A stretch of DNA of 44,137 nt, from the NCBI RefSeq assembly GCF_019931165.1, contig NZ_JAIOUP010000018.1:1-44137 (forward strand). The letters are read 5' to 3'. The notes below the pieces were generated by a model. It made no database searches and was not told the origin of the DNA. It saw only the letters and a program-made list of their open reading frames with translations. Position numbers and translations under genes: made by a program. Source of the DNA: Schnuerera sp. xch1 (GTDB lineage Bacteria; Bacillota; Clostridia; Tissierellales; Tepidimicrobiaceae). How positions within the stretch are numbered: position 1 is the first letter of the stretch; the number at the start of each line of letters is the position of its first letter. Shown one piece after another: positions 27,253 to 36,091 of the stretch.

Positions 27253-27657
27253 ATGAAAAAAACTAAAATTGAAGCTAGTCTGAAAGGAAATATGGGATTT
27301 GAAATGGATTTGGATGGTCACAATTTTATTACCGATGCTTCAGAAAAAATTGGTGGTAATAATCTAGGCCCTCGCCCTAAAAAACTACTTTTAGCAGGTT
27401 TAATTGGTTGCACCGGTATTGATATAATGTCCATATTAAAAAAGATGAAAGTGGAGCTAGAAGACTTTAAAATACAAGTAGAAGCTAACAATACTGAGGA
27501 ACATCCAAAGGTTTATGAAAATATCCATTTATTCTATAAATTTAAAGGAAAAGATTTACCTAGAAAAAAAATAGAAAAAGCCGTACATCTTTCTCAAGAA
27601 AGATATTGCGGTGTTACTGCAATGCTTAAAAAGCCACATCGGTTACCTATGATATAA
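27253..27657 (+). CDS. OsmC-family redox protein
   Basis: A 134-aa OsmC/YhfA-like protein. The two redox cysteines are in GLIGCTGIDI (about Cys54) and RYCGVTAML (about Cys119), in the positions used by organic-hydroperoxide-reducing OsmC proteins; the family acts as a dimer in the cytoplasm. Length is typical. Own promoter, strong ribosome binding site and a terminator at 27670 make it a single-gene unit. Confidence 0.88.
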   Translation: MKKTKIEASLKGNMGFEMDLDGHNFITDASEKIGGNNLGPRPKKLLLAGLIGCTGIDIMSILKKMKVELEDFKIQVEANNTEEHPKVYENIHLFYKFKGKDLPRKKIEKAVHLSQERYCGVTAMLKKPHRLPMI

Positions 27658-27669
27658 TCATTGAAGACT

Positions 27670-27693
27670 AAAAGGCAACAAATGTTGCTTTTT
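27670..27693 (+). terminator. intrinsic terminator of the OsmC gene
   Basis: GCAACA-AA-TGTTGC stem flanked by an A-run and TTTTT. Confidence 0.7.
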
Positions 27694-27910
27694 AGTTCTT
27701 TATTGGAATTTGAATCTCTGTTATAAACCCTTTCTCTTTAGATGTACCATGTATATCTAAACAATAGATTCTCATTGGTATTCCATTAAATGTATATCCA
27801 TTCTCCTTTATATAATTCATCATCTTTTCAAAATATCTTTGACTTTTTTATAAGAGCCACGGTATACCATCGTTATAAAAAGGCCAGAAGGCAAAATCAT
27901 ATTTGACATA
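27692..27910 (-). pseudogene. remnant of GyrI-like effector-binding domain protein
   Basis: On the minus strand LPSGLFITMVYRGSYKK is followed, after a missing A in a run of six, by RYFEKMMNYIKENGYTFN, then GIPMRIYCLDIHGTS and FITEIQIPIKN with a stop at 27692. This is the C-terminal half of an AraC/MerR effector-binding (GyrI-like) domain. The N-terminal part and any DNA-binding domain are gone, and a frameshift separates the two visible pieces. Confidence 0.7.
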
Positions 27911-28140
27911 AAAATTCTTTTTTCTATTTGAATCTTATTTTAATTCCTGTTAGAAAAGAGAATTTCTTATATCTTTTTAACCTCTTATTATATTACTCCT
28001 TATACAATATCGAAAGTTGTTTTGCTAATTTACTAGCTACTTCTGTATTATTATATATTAAGTGCATCTTAAAAAAGGGCTACAAATAAATTATATTTAT
28101 CTGTAGCCCTTTTATGTTACTATAAACTTCTAATATCTTA
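27911..28140. other. intergenic region
   Basis: AT-rich, no gene visible. It ends with the terminator at 28073-28113 that serves the large exported protein gene to the right. Confidence 0.5.
28073..28113 (-). terminator. intrinsic terminator of the BsuPI/FG-GAP gene
   Basis: Stem AAAAGGGCTACA / TGTAGCCCTTTT with a 17-nt loop, followed on the minus strand by a T-run. Confidence 0.85.
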
Positions 28141-30519
28141 TTATATCGTCCATTGATTATTTATAATACCTACTAATTTCCAACTATCTTCATATTGTTC
28201 AAATACTAGTCGAATACTTTTCCAATCCATACCTGCATAATCACCTGCATAATCAGGGTTAAATCCTGAGAAGTAATATTCTACTACAATAGGATTTTCA
28301 TAAACTTCAAATTGATTTTCAATCATATTTCCACTACTTAATACTTCATTATATCCAACCTTCTCAGCATTAATAAAATCTTCGGTGTATATAAATTCCT
28401 CATAGTATTTACTTGGAGTTAATCTAATTTCATCACCTTTACCATCATAATATCCCCATAGATAAGTATCTTTGTCTTTGAAAAAATTCTTCATCTCTTC
28501 TTTGTTAAAGACAACATCACTATCTAATGAAACATGTGTATAAGGGGTAAACCTTACTCCTTTACCAGGATAAACAAAATCTGATATTGTTTCTGAATCC
28601 TTATCCTTAATAGCATGAATCACTTTATCTGCAGTCTCTTTAATGATTTCTTCAGCAAATTCAGGTTTTATAATACCTTCTTGTGTTAATTCGTATTCGT
28701 TGGCATCATTGATTATTCCTGCATTATTTCCAATCTCAACAAACCTATTTCTTATACTTTCCTCATCTATAAGCATTTTCTCATACTTTTCAAGATTATC
28801 ATCGGAAAGATTGTTATTTTTTATAAATTCAACTGCCAACATATTTTTATCATTTTCACCTAATAAAACATAGGATTGATTATTATCTTCAAATTCCTGT
28901 TGTTTATCCAACCAGTTCTCCTTTGGTATGTGGTGCAATACTAATAACTCAGCTTTCTCATCCTTTTCACCCAAATATATAAAACTAACAGACTCTACTC
29001 CAAAATTCTCATCTCTTTTTCTATCAATTGTATATTTACCATGCCAATTATTTGGAATGATGAATTGATAACCTTCACTATAATTAGAGTATTCTTCCAT
29101 TACCTGTGTTAACCCTTCTTTTCCATCCCATTGATACCAGCTGTTTATCCATGGAATACCTGCCATAGGCAAGTGGTCTGTTTCAGGAGGAGCATACTGT
29201 ATGCCAACTTCTATAATACCATCGTTATTTATATCCTCACTGTAAAGAGGATAAGGTTTAAAGGTTTGTGGAAAATTAGATTCACTATTATAATCTAGTA
29301 TGTTTTTATATTCCCCATTTTCTTTAATAAGTATCTCTGTCACTGCTGAATGCGCACCCACTCCTATATCCACAAATATTCCTTGTCGATTATTACTTGC
29401 TGCTCCAATAGCAACTTTATTTGGATATCCTGCATATTGGAATTCTGTTTCATACTCTTTTTCATAAGTATTGTCAGTCAAAGTATATACTTGTAGTTTC
29501 ACTGAAGGCTTTTGTTTATTAGTTTTTACTATTGATGCTATCTCTAAAGTACCATCACCTTCCAAGTCCCCTACTGAAAAATAAGCATAATCCAGTCTAG
29601 TAAGTTCCTCATATTTTTCTCCGTCAAATTCATATACAATTAGTTTATTATCACGATTATTATTCGATCCACCAATAAGTATTTCCTCTTGTTTATCACC
29701 ATTTAAATCATAGAATTCAACATCATCTAAAGTATTTCCATAGCCAATAATTTGATCTTTTAACTTCCATCCGAGTCCTTCCTGTTCCAGTAAAAGAATC
29801 CCAGTATTGCTCTTTCCTTTATAAAAAACCGCAATTTCATCAATGCCATCATTGTCTAAATCAATTTGTAAAATATCATCGCTCTGTTCCAAGTTCTTAG
29901 GAATACTGAACTCAGCATCATCTGGTATAAATTGTTTCGCTATTTGTTTTATTTCCCTGTGATCTATTTCCATTAGATTAAAATCTATTACGGATACTAA
30001 TTGATTTTCATCAATTTTTTCATCGTTCTCTTCTGATATAGCCATGATTTTGATTTCAGCCTTATATTTACCTGACGTTAATTTTTCTCCATCCTTATTG
30101 GTCATGTCCCATTCATCATGCCATTTTAAAGATTCTCCTGGATTAATTGTTTTAAATACTAATGCTTGTGTAAAAAACTTATCATCAGAATATCTATATA
30201 CTTCTTCAGCTTCTTCATTAGTTATAATCACTTCAAACTGTTGACCCGAACCAAATTTAAGCTCCTTTGCTTCAGAATGATCATTTACTAATTCAAAGTC
30301 GAATATTACTGTATCATCTTCTATCTTATAACTTCCTATGGTCTCAAATTTTTGCTTCAATTTATTAGCCTGATTATCAAATTTATAGCTTGCAGGAATA
30401 TCATTTTTATCTTTAGCTGAAATAGGTTGTACATCTGTGCCGTGTACAAATGATGGAATTATTAATGCCATAGATAAGACTCCTACAATAGCTATTTTTC
30501 TAAAAAATTTGCTTCTCAT
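28141..30519 (-). CDS. exported BsuPI-domain and FG-GAP repeat protein
   Basis: A 792-aa secreted protein: signal peptide 1-28, then a BsuPI-type domain (about 50-165: DTVIFDFELVNDHSEAKELK, then GQQFEVIITN and SLKWHDEWDM) as in the intracellular proteinase inhibitor family. Next come FG-GAP/VCBS repeats with calcium-type loops (DLDNDGIDEIAVF, DLNGDKQEEILIGG, DLEGDGTLEIASI, DINNDGIIEVGIQY), which should form a propeller. The C-terminal 300 residues are an unrecognised alpha/beta region plus an NTF2-like end (YYEEFIYTEDF ... SWKLVGIINNQWTI). Start ATG follows AAGGGGTG. No anchor is seen. Single-gene unit with its own terminator. Confidence 0.75.
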   Translation of the reverse strand: MRSKFFRKIAIVGVLSMALIIPSFVHGTDVQPISAKDKNDIPASYKFDNQANKLKQKFETIGSYKIEDDTVIFDFELVNDHSEAKELKFGSGQQFEVIITNEEAEEVYRYSDDKFFTQALVFKTINPGESLKWHDEWDMTNKDGEKLTSGKYKAEIKIMAISEENDEKIDENQLVSVIDFNLMEIDHREIKQIAKQFIPDDAEFSIPKNLEQSDDILQIDLDNDGIDEIAVFYKGKSNTGILLLEQEGLGWKLKDQIIGYGNTLDDVEFYDLNGDKQEEILIGGSNNNRDNKLIVYEFDGEKYEELTRLDYAYFSVGDLEGDGTLEIASIVKTNKQKPSVKLQVYTLTDNTYEKEYETEFQYAGYPNKVAIGAASNNRQGIFVDIGVGAHSAVTEILIKENGEYKNILDYNSESNFPQTFKPYPLYSEDINNDGIIEVGIQYAPPETDHLPMAGIPWINSWYQWDGKEGLTQVMEEYSNYSEGYQFIIPNNWHGKYTIDRKRDENFGVESVSFIYLGEKDEKAELLVLHHIPKENWLDKQQEFEDNNQSYVLLGENDKNMLAVEFIKNNNLSDDNLEKYEKMLIDEESIRNRFVEIGNNAGIINDANEYELTQEGIIKPEFAEEIIKETADKVIHAIKDKDSETISDFVYPGKGVRFTPYTHVSLDSDVVFNKEEMKNFFKDKDTYLWGYYDGKGDEIRLTPSKYYEEFIYTEDFINAEKVGYNEVLSSGNMIENQFEVYENPIVVEYYFSGFNPDYAGDYAGMDWKSIRLVFEQYEDSWKLVGIINNQWTI

Positions 30520-30737
30520 ATAACCACACCCCTTCTTTATTCGTTATAACAACTCTATAAGACTATCTATATTATTAGTATATCCATTTTTTGGCGTGGT
30601 TTAGTTACAATATAGTTAAATAAAGGTTACAGATCAATAAATTAAAGGACCAGCATCTCTTATTTTCACCTTAACTGCTTTGATCTTTCTTGTTCTTGTC
30701 CAAATCTTGCTAATAACAATCCAATATGAACTTTTGT

Positions 30738-31622
30738 TTAATATGCCTCATATAGCTTATCTGTTAATTCAGTTAATAGTTTTTGATGAGTACTATAATC
30801 CAGTGTAGCCCAATTATTATTCAAAAATTCAACTACACTCCAAAGCTTAGCTAGTTTTATTTGTCGCAATAACTTCTGTTCTGAAAATGGAAAATCAAGT
30901 GATGCCTTTGCCCACATTTTTAAATATTTCTTAGCAATTAACAATTCTAAAGAATCATCCATTGTACCTAATCCAGGCATAGTTATGGAAAGGTCTATTG
31001 CCGGTGAACTACAACTTATTCTTTCCCAGTCAAAAAGAACTACTGAACCGTCCTTTCTAATGCCCCAATTTGTCGGGTTTGTATCAGCATTTATCCAGCA
31101 ATATGGTATAAATAATTGCTGCGATTCTTCTTGAACTTCAAATAACAGAGACTGTACTTGATTTCTCATTTTATCAGGGAATAATTCTAAAACAGCTTCT
31201 GTTAATTCATTATCCCATTTGGGTATGTAAAAATTTTCGATAGGCAATCTTTTCTCCCACGCTTCACTATGAAAATGAAACAATGCTTCAAGCACCTGTT
31301 CATCAGCCTGCCACCTTTCCCTTGGAAGAGCATAAGGTATATCTTCAATCACAATCCAATAACTGTTTTCATCATTACAAGACCAGTATAAGACCGGAAT
31401 ATTCTTACAAAATTTCTGTAAAAATTGTCTACATTTAACATAAAATAAGTATTCCTGTGGTTTTACCATCTGTTTTACTATTACAGAGAAACTTGAAAAA
31501 GCAATACGGTAACATCCACCGTCAGCTTTTATTCCGCTAAGCTTATTAACATATACGGGATTTCCATATGATTCTATTAAGAATTGTTGCATATTATCAG
31601 GAAATTGTTTCAGCAAATTCAT
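30738..31622 (-). CDS. phosphotransferase-family (APH-like) protein
   Basis: A 294-aa protein with the fold of aminoglycoside phosphotransferase/choline kinase enzymes. In the catalytic loop the usual H-x-D-x4-N appears as INADTNPTNWG: the Asp and final Asn are kept, and the His is replaced by Asn. The metal-binding Asp is in VVLFDWERI, followed by PAIDLSI as in the family. GGAG lies 7 nt before the ATG at 31622; a GTG two codons upstream is less well placed. The substrate is unknown. It ends the non-CRISPR part of the window. Confidence 0.75.
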   Translation of the reverse strand: MNLLKQFPDNMQQFLIESYGNPVYVNKLSGIKADGGCYRIAFSSFSVIVKQMVKPQEYLFYVKCRQFLQKFCKNIPVLYWSCNDENSYWIVIEDIPYALPRERWQADEQVLEALFHFHSEAWEKRLPIENFYIPKWDNELTEAVLELFPDKMRNQVQSLLFEVQEESQQLFIPYCWINADTNPTNWGIRKDGSVVLFDWERISCSSPAIDLSITMPGLGTMDDSLELLIAKKYLKMWAKASLDFPFSEQKLLRQIKLAKLWSVVEFLNNNWATLDYSTHQKLLTELTDKLYEAY

Positions 31623-31686
31623 TTCCACTCTCCTTTACATTTGGAAAAACATCAAATAAAAATAGATCACATATTCATAAATATTA

Positions 31687-32052
31687 GTTTTAATTCCTTA
31701 TAGATAGTTTAATAACAGAACCTTTTTGCTAGCTCTCCTTCTATTTCCCACACGTTTCAATTCCTTATAGGTAATCTAATAACTAGCAGTTCAAACAGGA
31801 AAGCCTGACACGTTTAGCTAATTTCAATTCCTTATAGGTAATCTAATAACTGCCAATATTCCCCCATAGTTCAGCTTCTCTTATTCTATTTCAATTCCTT
31901 ATAGGTAATCTAATAACATAGAAGCAGGAATCTATCATAGCAATCTTGTTTTCGATTTCAATTCCTTATAGGTAATCTAATAACCTTTGGGATAGGTACA
32001 CCCATTACTCCGGCGTTCTCTAATTTCAATTCCTTATAGGTAATCTAATAAC
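31687..32052 (-). CRISPR. CRISPR array 1 (6 repeats, 5 spacers)
   Basis: Six 30-nt repeats start at 31687, 31754, 31821, 31888, 31955 and 32023; spacers are 37, 37, 37, 37 and 38 nt. The plus-strand repeat is (G/A)TTTCAATTCCTTATAGGTA plus ATCTAATAAC. The 31687 copy has four mismatches and is the degenerate, leader-distal end. The reverse complement ends ATTGAAA(C/T), the usual 5' handle of crRNA, and a promoter at 32068-32096 faces the array, so transcription is leftward. The two leader-distal repeats end ATTGAAAC, the four leader-proximal ones ATTGAAAT. Confidence 0.97.
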
Positions 32053-32250
32053 CCATCTTATGCATTGATATTACTACGTTTTTAAATATTTGTCAAACAA
32101 TAAGATGCTTGGTTTCTAGGCTTTTCTTTTCTTGTCTTTTTCTTTTAACCCTCACCATTAACGCATTTCATTCAAATAATTAAATGTCGTCGACCCCCAG
32201 AGGTTTTTACACTATTGGGGGTCGATGATAACATGAATATGTCATTTTCC
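32053..32250 (-). promoter_or_regulatory. array 1 leader with promoter, and hairpin closing the cas operon
   Basis: On the minus strand TTGACA (32096-32091), 17-nt spacer, TAATAT (32073-32068); transcription would begin about 10 nt before the first repeat. Between this leader and the last cas gene a perfect stem TCGACCCCCA / TGGGGGTCGA (32190-32199 and 32216-32225, 16-nt loop) probably ends the cas transcript, although the following T-run is weak. Confidence 0.75.
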
Positions 32251-34365
32251 TTATTTGTTTTTCTTGTCCCAATCTGAAAGATCGATACTAACTCCAAAAG
32301 TTTTTCTTTTTTTGTTGTTGCTTTGTTTTCTATTATTAACCTTTGCTCTTATATTTTTATTATTTCTATATTTTTTGAAATTCTGTTCTTTATTTTTGTG
32401 AGTCTTTCCGAGAGTTCTAACAACTTTATCGTAACTCAATATGTCAGGAAGAACTTTCATTTCCTTAAACTCATTAAGGTCCATATATCTGTAATAATTT
32501 GCATCTTCCCTTTTTACTATTCTTGATTTAATCTCTAATAATTCTTTTATAGGTTTCTGAGTATCTATTTCGTTCCCATTTAAATACTCTTTAGAAAATC
32601 TTTCTTTAAAGATGTCTATAAATCTATTTTCATCTTCTTTTAACATATAGTCAAAACAAAAACTGCTATATTTTTTATCTATATCTTCTATATATAATTG
32701 AAGTTCTTCTACTTTTACTCTTCCAAATCCATAAGGCTTAGCTAGTCCTATATTTTGATATGAATTATCATTTAATCTTAGTGCCCACAACAATAATCCT
32801 AATTCATCATCTTCTAGGTTATTAAAGTATATCCTTCCATTAAAAATAGTTCCTTCTTTCAATGGAAAAATTTTAGATGTCATATTGCCCTTTTTAACAT
32901 CTGGATCTTCTACATAATCTTTTAACCAATACTGCTTAAATCCTCTTATAGTAAAGTCATCTTCATAAATTTCTAAATTTTTCGCATCATGCCTTAGATC
33001 CTGTTCTAAATACAGATTAAAACTTGTAGGTTTAGGTTCTGCTAATAACATCTCTATAATACTTTCACTATCTATGATAGCATTCCCTACAGCTTCCGCA
33101 TCCTCAAAGCTAACTCTAGATTTGTAGCTATATCTATCCCTTCCACTGCTACTTTCAATGGTTTTATTAATAAATCCAAATATACTTTCTGTATAACTTA
33201 TTCCATTTGTGTCATTATAATGCTCTGGTATTCCGTCTAATATGGATTTTTCATACATTATTCTTAAATAAGGCGTAAAACCAAAGTGCAATTTATCTCC
33301 TAATACAATATAAAATATAGGTTTTTTTTCTTTTTCTTCAGGTAACCCATAGAATATATACTCAGGTTTTACCACAATATCTCCATTATAATTATCTGCC
33401 TTTTTTGTTGCAATTAAATCATCTATATAAGCTTCTATTGAATTTTCTGGTACCTCTAGCTTCGGAATATTTTTGTCCTCTTCTGGTATAACATAATGAC
33501 TCATTTTCCCATTGATATGATTACTAGTCAGTAGATATCCTTTATTGTTATATTCCCCCAACTCTCCTATCCTTGTTATTCGTTTTTTATCATCATAATC
33601 AAAAGTTATCTCTATTTGGTATGGTTTAAAATTGTCATTTCTATACTTGTTTACTAGTCTATCTCTTTCACTCCTTTTCTTAAACTTATTCAATTTTTTA
33701 ATTTCATTTTCTTTTTTAATTAAATTTTCATTATACATATATTTAATACCTTTTACATTTTTAGCTATTTTCCTAAGCCTTATTTCACTTATTTTAAAAT
33801 AAGGATTCTCCATTTTCATATCTATTGATGGATAAATATAGTATCTATTACCTTCCCTTTTTATGTAGCCTACTTTCAAATTCCTTGCAATACCGTCTCT
33901 GCCTTTAATACCTAATACTCTTTTATATTGCTTTGTCAATACATTGTTACTTGCTATATCTCTATATAGGAATCTAGAGTTTTCTATTTCACTACTTTGA
34001 AACTTGCCATTTTCATCTTTCTCGCCTATAATATTACTAAAGCTGAGAATCTGAGAATTAGTTCTTACCATGCCTCTAATAGTGCTTCCTGGAATTGCAT
34101 AATTTCCACTTGCATTCCTAAAGAATTTTTTATTAGTACCTTCATCTTCCCCTTTACAGACTATTATTGGGGTTTCTGCTTTTAGTGTATATTCTATATA
34201 ACCGCTTAACAAATCGTCTCCATCTATATTCTTAAAACTCTTATGAGCCGGAAGTTCATGAACGTTCTTATATCTAGATATGGTGAACTTAGGCAAACTT
34301 ACGAAATTATAAGGGGCAACACTATATTTTCCTAAATTCTTATTATCTAATTCTAACGGCTTCAT
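32251..34365 (-). CDS. large RAMP protein (Cas7 with insertion, TIGR03986-like)
   Basis: A 704-aa subunit of the type III-D complex. The first Cas7/RAMP fold is marked by GYIEYTLKAETPIIVCKGED and NYAIPGSTIRGMVRTNSQIL (about 92-112). A charged insertion follows (LIKKENEIKKLNKFKKRSER), then a second region with GLAKPYGFGRVKVEELQLYI, the glycine-rich RAMP signature near residue 570, and a basic low-complexity tail (NNRKQSNNKKRKTFG). It fits the insertion-bearing Cas7 at the end of III-D operons. Its ATG directly follows the stop of the Csx19-like gene, and GGAGGGG overlaps that gene's end, so translation is coupled. Last gene of the operon. Confidence 0.85.
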   Translation of the reverse strand: MKPLELDNKNLGKYSVAPYNFVSLPKFTISRYKNVHELPAHKSFKNIDGDDLLSGYIEYTLKAETPIIVCKGEDEGTNKKFFRNASGNYAIPGSTIRGMVRTNSQILSFSNIIGEKDENGKFQSSEIENSRFLYRDIASNNVLTKQYKRVLGIKGRDGIARNLKVGYIKREGNRYYIYPSIDMKMENPYFKISEIRLRKIAKNVKGIKYMYNENLIKKENEIKKLNKFKKRSERDRLVNKYRNDNFKPYQIEITFDYDDKKRITRIGELGEYNNKGYLLTSNHINGKMSHYVIPEEDKNIPKLEVPENSIEAYIDDLIATKKADNYNGDIVVKPEYIFYGLPEEKEKKPIFYIVLGDKLHFGFTPYLRIMYEKSILDGIPEHYNDTNGISYTESIFGFINKTIESSSGRDRYSYKSRVSFEDAEAVGNAIIDSESIIEMLLAEPKPTSFNLYLEQDLRHDAKNLEIYEDDFTIRGFKQYWLKDYVEDPDVKKGNMTSKIFPLKEGTIFNGRIYFNNLEDDELGLLLWALRLNDNSYQNIGLAKPYGFGRVKVEELQLYIEDIDKKYSSFCFDYMLKEDENRFIDIFKERFSKEYLNGNEIDTQKPIKELLEIKSRIVKREDANYYRYMDLNEFKEMKVLPDILSYDKVVRTLGKTHKNKEQNFKKYRNNKNIRAKVNNRKQSNNKKRKTFGVSIDLSDWDKKNK

Positions 34366-34827
34366 CTATTTCCCCTCCTTGAAATATAGTTTTGAAGGTT
34401 TTGTATATCTTATATATGCTTGATTGTCTTCATCATAATCAATATACTTTTTTAAGTCTAATTTATAAGCACAGCTTTGTTTTTGATATAAAGAAGACAA
34501 AAGGACAGTTCTCTCAATATATGGTGAATCGCTTTTTTCTATAAATATAGTACCATCAATCTCTTTTTCATCTCTAAAAATTCTAATCTCTTTTTCTTTG
34601 TTAAAAAATCTAGCTTCAATTATATTTTCTATATCTATTTCAACATTTTCTATTCTATCTGATACAACAGAATCATAATTATAAATTATAGTCTCTTCTA
34701 GCCCTATATCTATGAGGGTTTCCCTTTTTAATAACTTATCTAGTGTAAACTTATCTGGAATTTCATATCCTAGCAATTCTAAAATATTTTCTTTGTTTAA
34801 TACCTTAAGTTTATATTTTTTCTTCAT
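34366..34827 (-). CDS. csx19: Csx19-like subunit
   Basis: A 153-aa protein, mostly strands, with YKLKVLNKENILELLGYEIP at the start and ERTVLLSSLYQKQ and YIRYTKPSKLYFKEGK at the end. No catalytic motif. Size and position, between tandem Cas7 and the insertion-bearing RAMP, match Csx19 of III-D complexes, but sequence evidence for that name is modest. The ATG at 34827 is chosen for the AGGAGGGGG site; the reading frame overlaps the end of the tandem-Cas7 gene by 17 bp. Alternative: another small structural subunit. Confidence 0.55.
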   Translation of the reverse strand: MKKKYKLKVLNKENILELLGYEIPDKFTLDKLLKRETLIDIGLEETIIYNYDSVVSDRIENVEIDIENIIEARFFNKEKEIRIFRDEKEIDGTIFIEKSDSPYIERTVLLSSLYQKQSCAYKLDLKKYIDYDEDNQAYIRYTKPSKLYFKEGK

Positions 34828-36091
34828 TTTCCCCCTCCTCATATCTAAAAGTCTTTACCGATTTAATATAGTCATCAAGCTTTTCTTCATTAGTTACAGT
34901 CTTATTTCTAAAATCTACTTTTATTTTTTCATCACCTATTGTAATAATCATGCTATGACCTTTATATCTTCCTCTTCCTATGCTATAACCTCCACCAAGA
35001 CTTAAATTTTCTGTTCCTAAATCTCTTAATGCTAACGCAATAATACCTATGGCATAGGAATCCTTCTCTTCATCATTTTGTGTTTTATATATTACTTTAA
35101 ACTCAACAGCGCCTTGAACTGGTCCATCATCCATTAGCCCAGTTTTTCTAACCCCTCCAGTAAACTTGTCCACTTTTATCCTGTTGTAATCTATCTGGTC
35201 GAAATTTTCAATATTTATAATTGATTCATTAACAAATACTCTACTTAACATATTCTCTTTGCTCAAATCTCCAAAAATCTCTTTTGCTAAGCGTATACTA
35301 TTAAAATAGTTACCAATACATTCTATACGAGATCTTAAAACACCTTTAAAACTACTTCCTGGAATAATATAATTATCTCCTGACTTCAAACTTCTTTTGT
35401 CTACATCCTCTGGATCAAAGGTTTCAGGAGCACCTACTAATATTGGAGTAGTTAACACTCCATTCAGTGTAAACTCTACGAACTTATCATTTTTGTTTTC
35501 ATTTAATACTCTATCTGTTATGTCTTGTATATTTGAATAATCTTTCTTTATATAATCTACCCACTGCTTTCTATTATTGAAATTAATTTCCTTTACTCTA
35601 TTAACCTTAAATATCCCTAGGCCGTTGCTTTTGTTCCCGCCTAATCTAATAAAAGAATTATTCAAACCTTGTAAACATTTATATAATAGATGTCGCTTGG
35701 TCTCAATGTCTTTATCTTGACCTTCAATTTCAAAATTTAGAGTAAATCTAATAGCTTTTTTTAAATAGAATCGTTCAATCTTACTCCCGTCTTCACTACT
35801 ACCTGTTATCCCTTCTATCTTGATTCCATTTCTTATCTCGAATCCTTCATTTTTGCTATAGCTATCGCTAATATAAACACTACTTTTTATTGATTTTTCC
35901 CCTGAACTTCCAAATAAAACGTCCGACTCTTCCCCTATAAAATCTAGATATCCCCTAAACGAACCTGCTATTGTAGTAGCAGGTATATACGCCATGCCAC
36001 TTTCTTCATCTAGTAAAATGTCTTCACCATCACTGATAAATAAAGGAGATGTACTTTCTATTTCAGCTTTTATTATTGAAATATACTGCAT
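34811..36091 (-). CDS. tandem Cas7 (two Csm3-like domains)
   Basis: A 426-aa protein made of two RAMP domains. Domain 1 contains SPLFISDGEDILLDEESG and YIPATTIAGSFRGYLDFI (about 35-52), with glycine-rich RLGGNKSNGLGIFKV near 150. Domain 2 contains TTPILVGAPETFDPEDVD and YIIPGSSFKGVLRSRIE (about 230-250), with LGGGYSIGRGRYKG near 385. The Asp-rich loops before each IPG motif are where Csm3-like subunits place the RNA-cleaving Asp. It would occupy two adjacent positions on the crRNA. The ATG overlaps the stop of csx10 as TAATG, 7 nt after GGGGG. Confidence 0.88.
   Translation of the reverse strand: MQYISIIKAEIESTSPLFISDGEDILLDEESGMAYIPATTIAGSFRGYLDFIGEESDVLFGSSGEKSIKSSVYISDSYSKNEGFEIRNGIKIEGITGSSEDGSKIERFYLKKAIRFTLNFEIEGQDKDIETKRHLLYKCLQGLNNSFIRLGGNKSNGLGIFKVNRVKEINFNNRKQWVDYIKKDYSNIQDITDRVLNENKNDKFVEFTLNGVLTTPILVGAPETFDPEDVDKRSLKSGDNYIIPGSSFKGVLRSRIECIGNYFNSIRLAKEIFGDLSKENMLSRVFVNESIINIENFDQIDYNRIKVDKFTGGVRKTGLMDDGPVQGAVEFKVIYKTQNDEEKDSYAIGIIALALRDLGTENLSLGGGYSIGRGRYKGHSMIITIGDEKIKVDFRNKTVTNEEKLDDYIKSVKTFRYEEGENEEKI

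Noticed and set aside
27692-27910. Antisense small protein downstream of OsmC
   Set aside because: The sequence matches only the C-terminal half of a GyrI-like domain, with a one-base deletion in an A-run and no start site.
32188-32227. Hairpin next to array 1 as a tracrRNA or anti-repeat
   Set aside because: It has no complementarity to the repeat beyond chance, and type III systems do not use tracrRNA; an operon-end hairpin is simpler.
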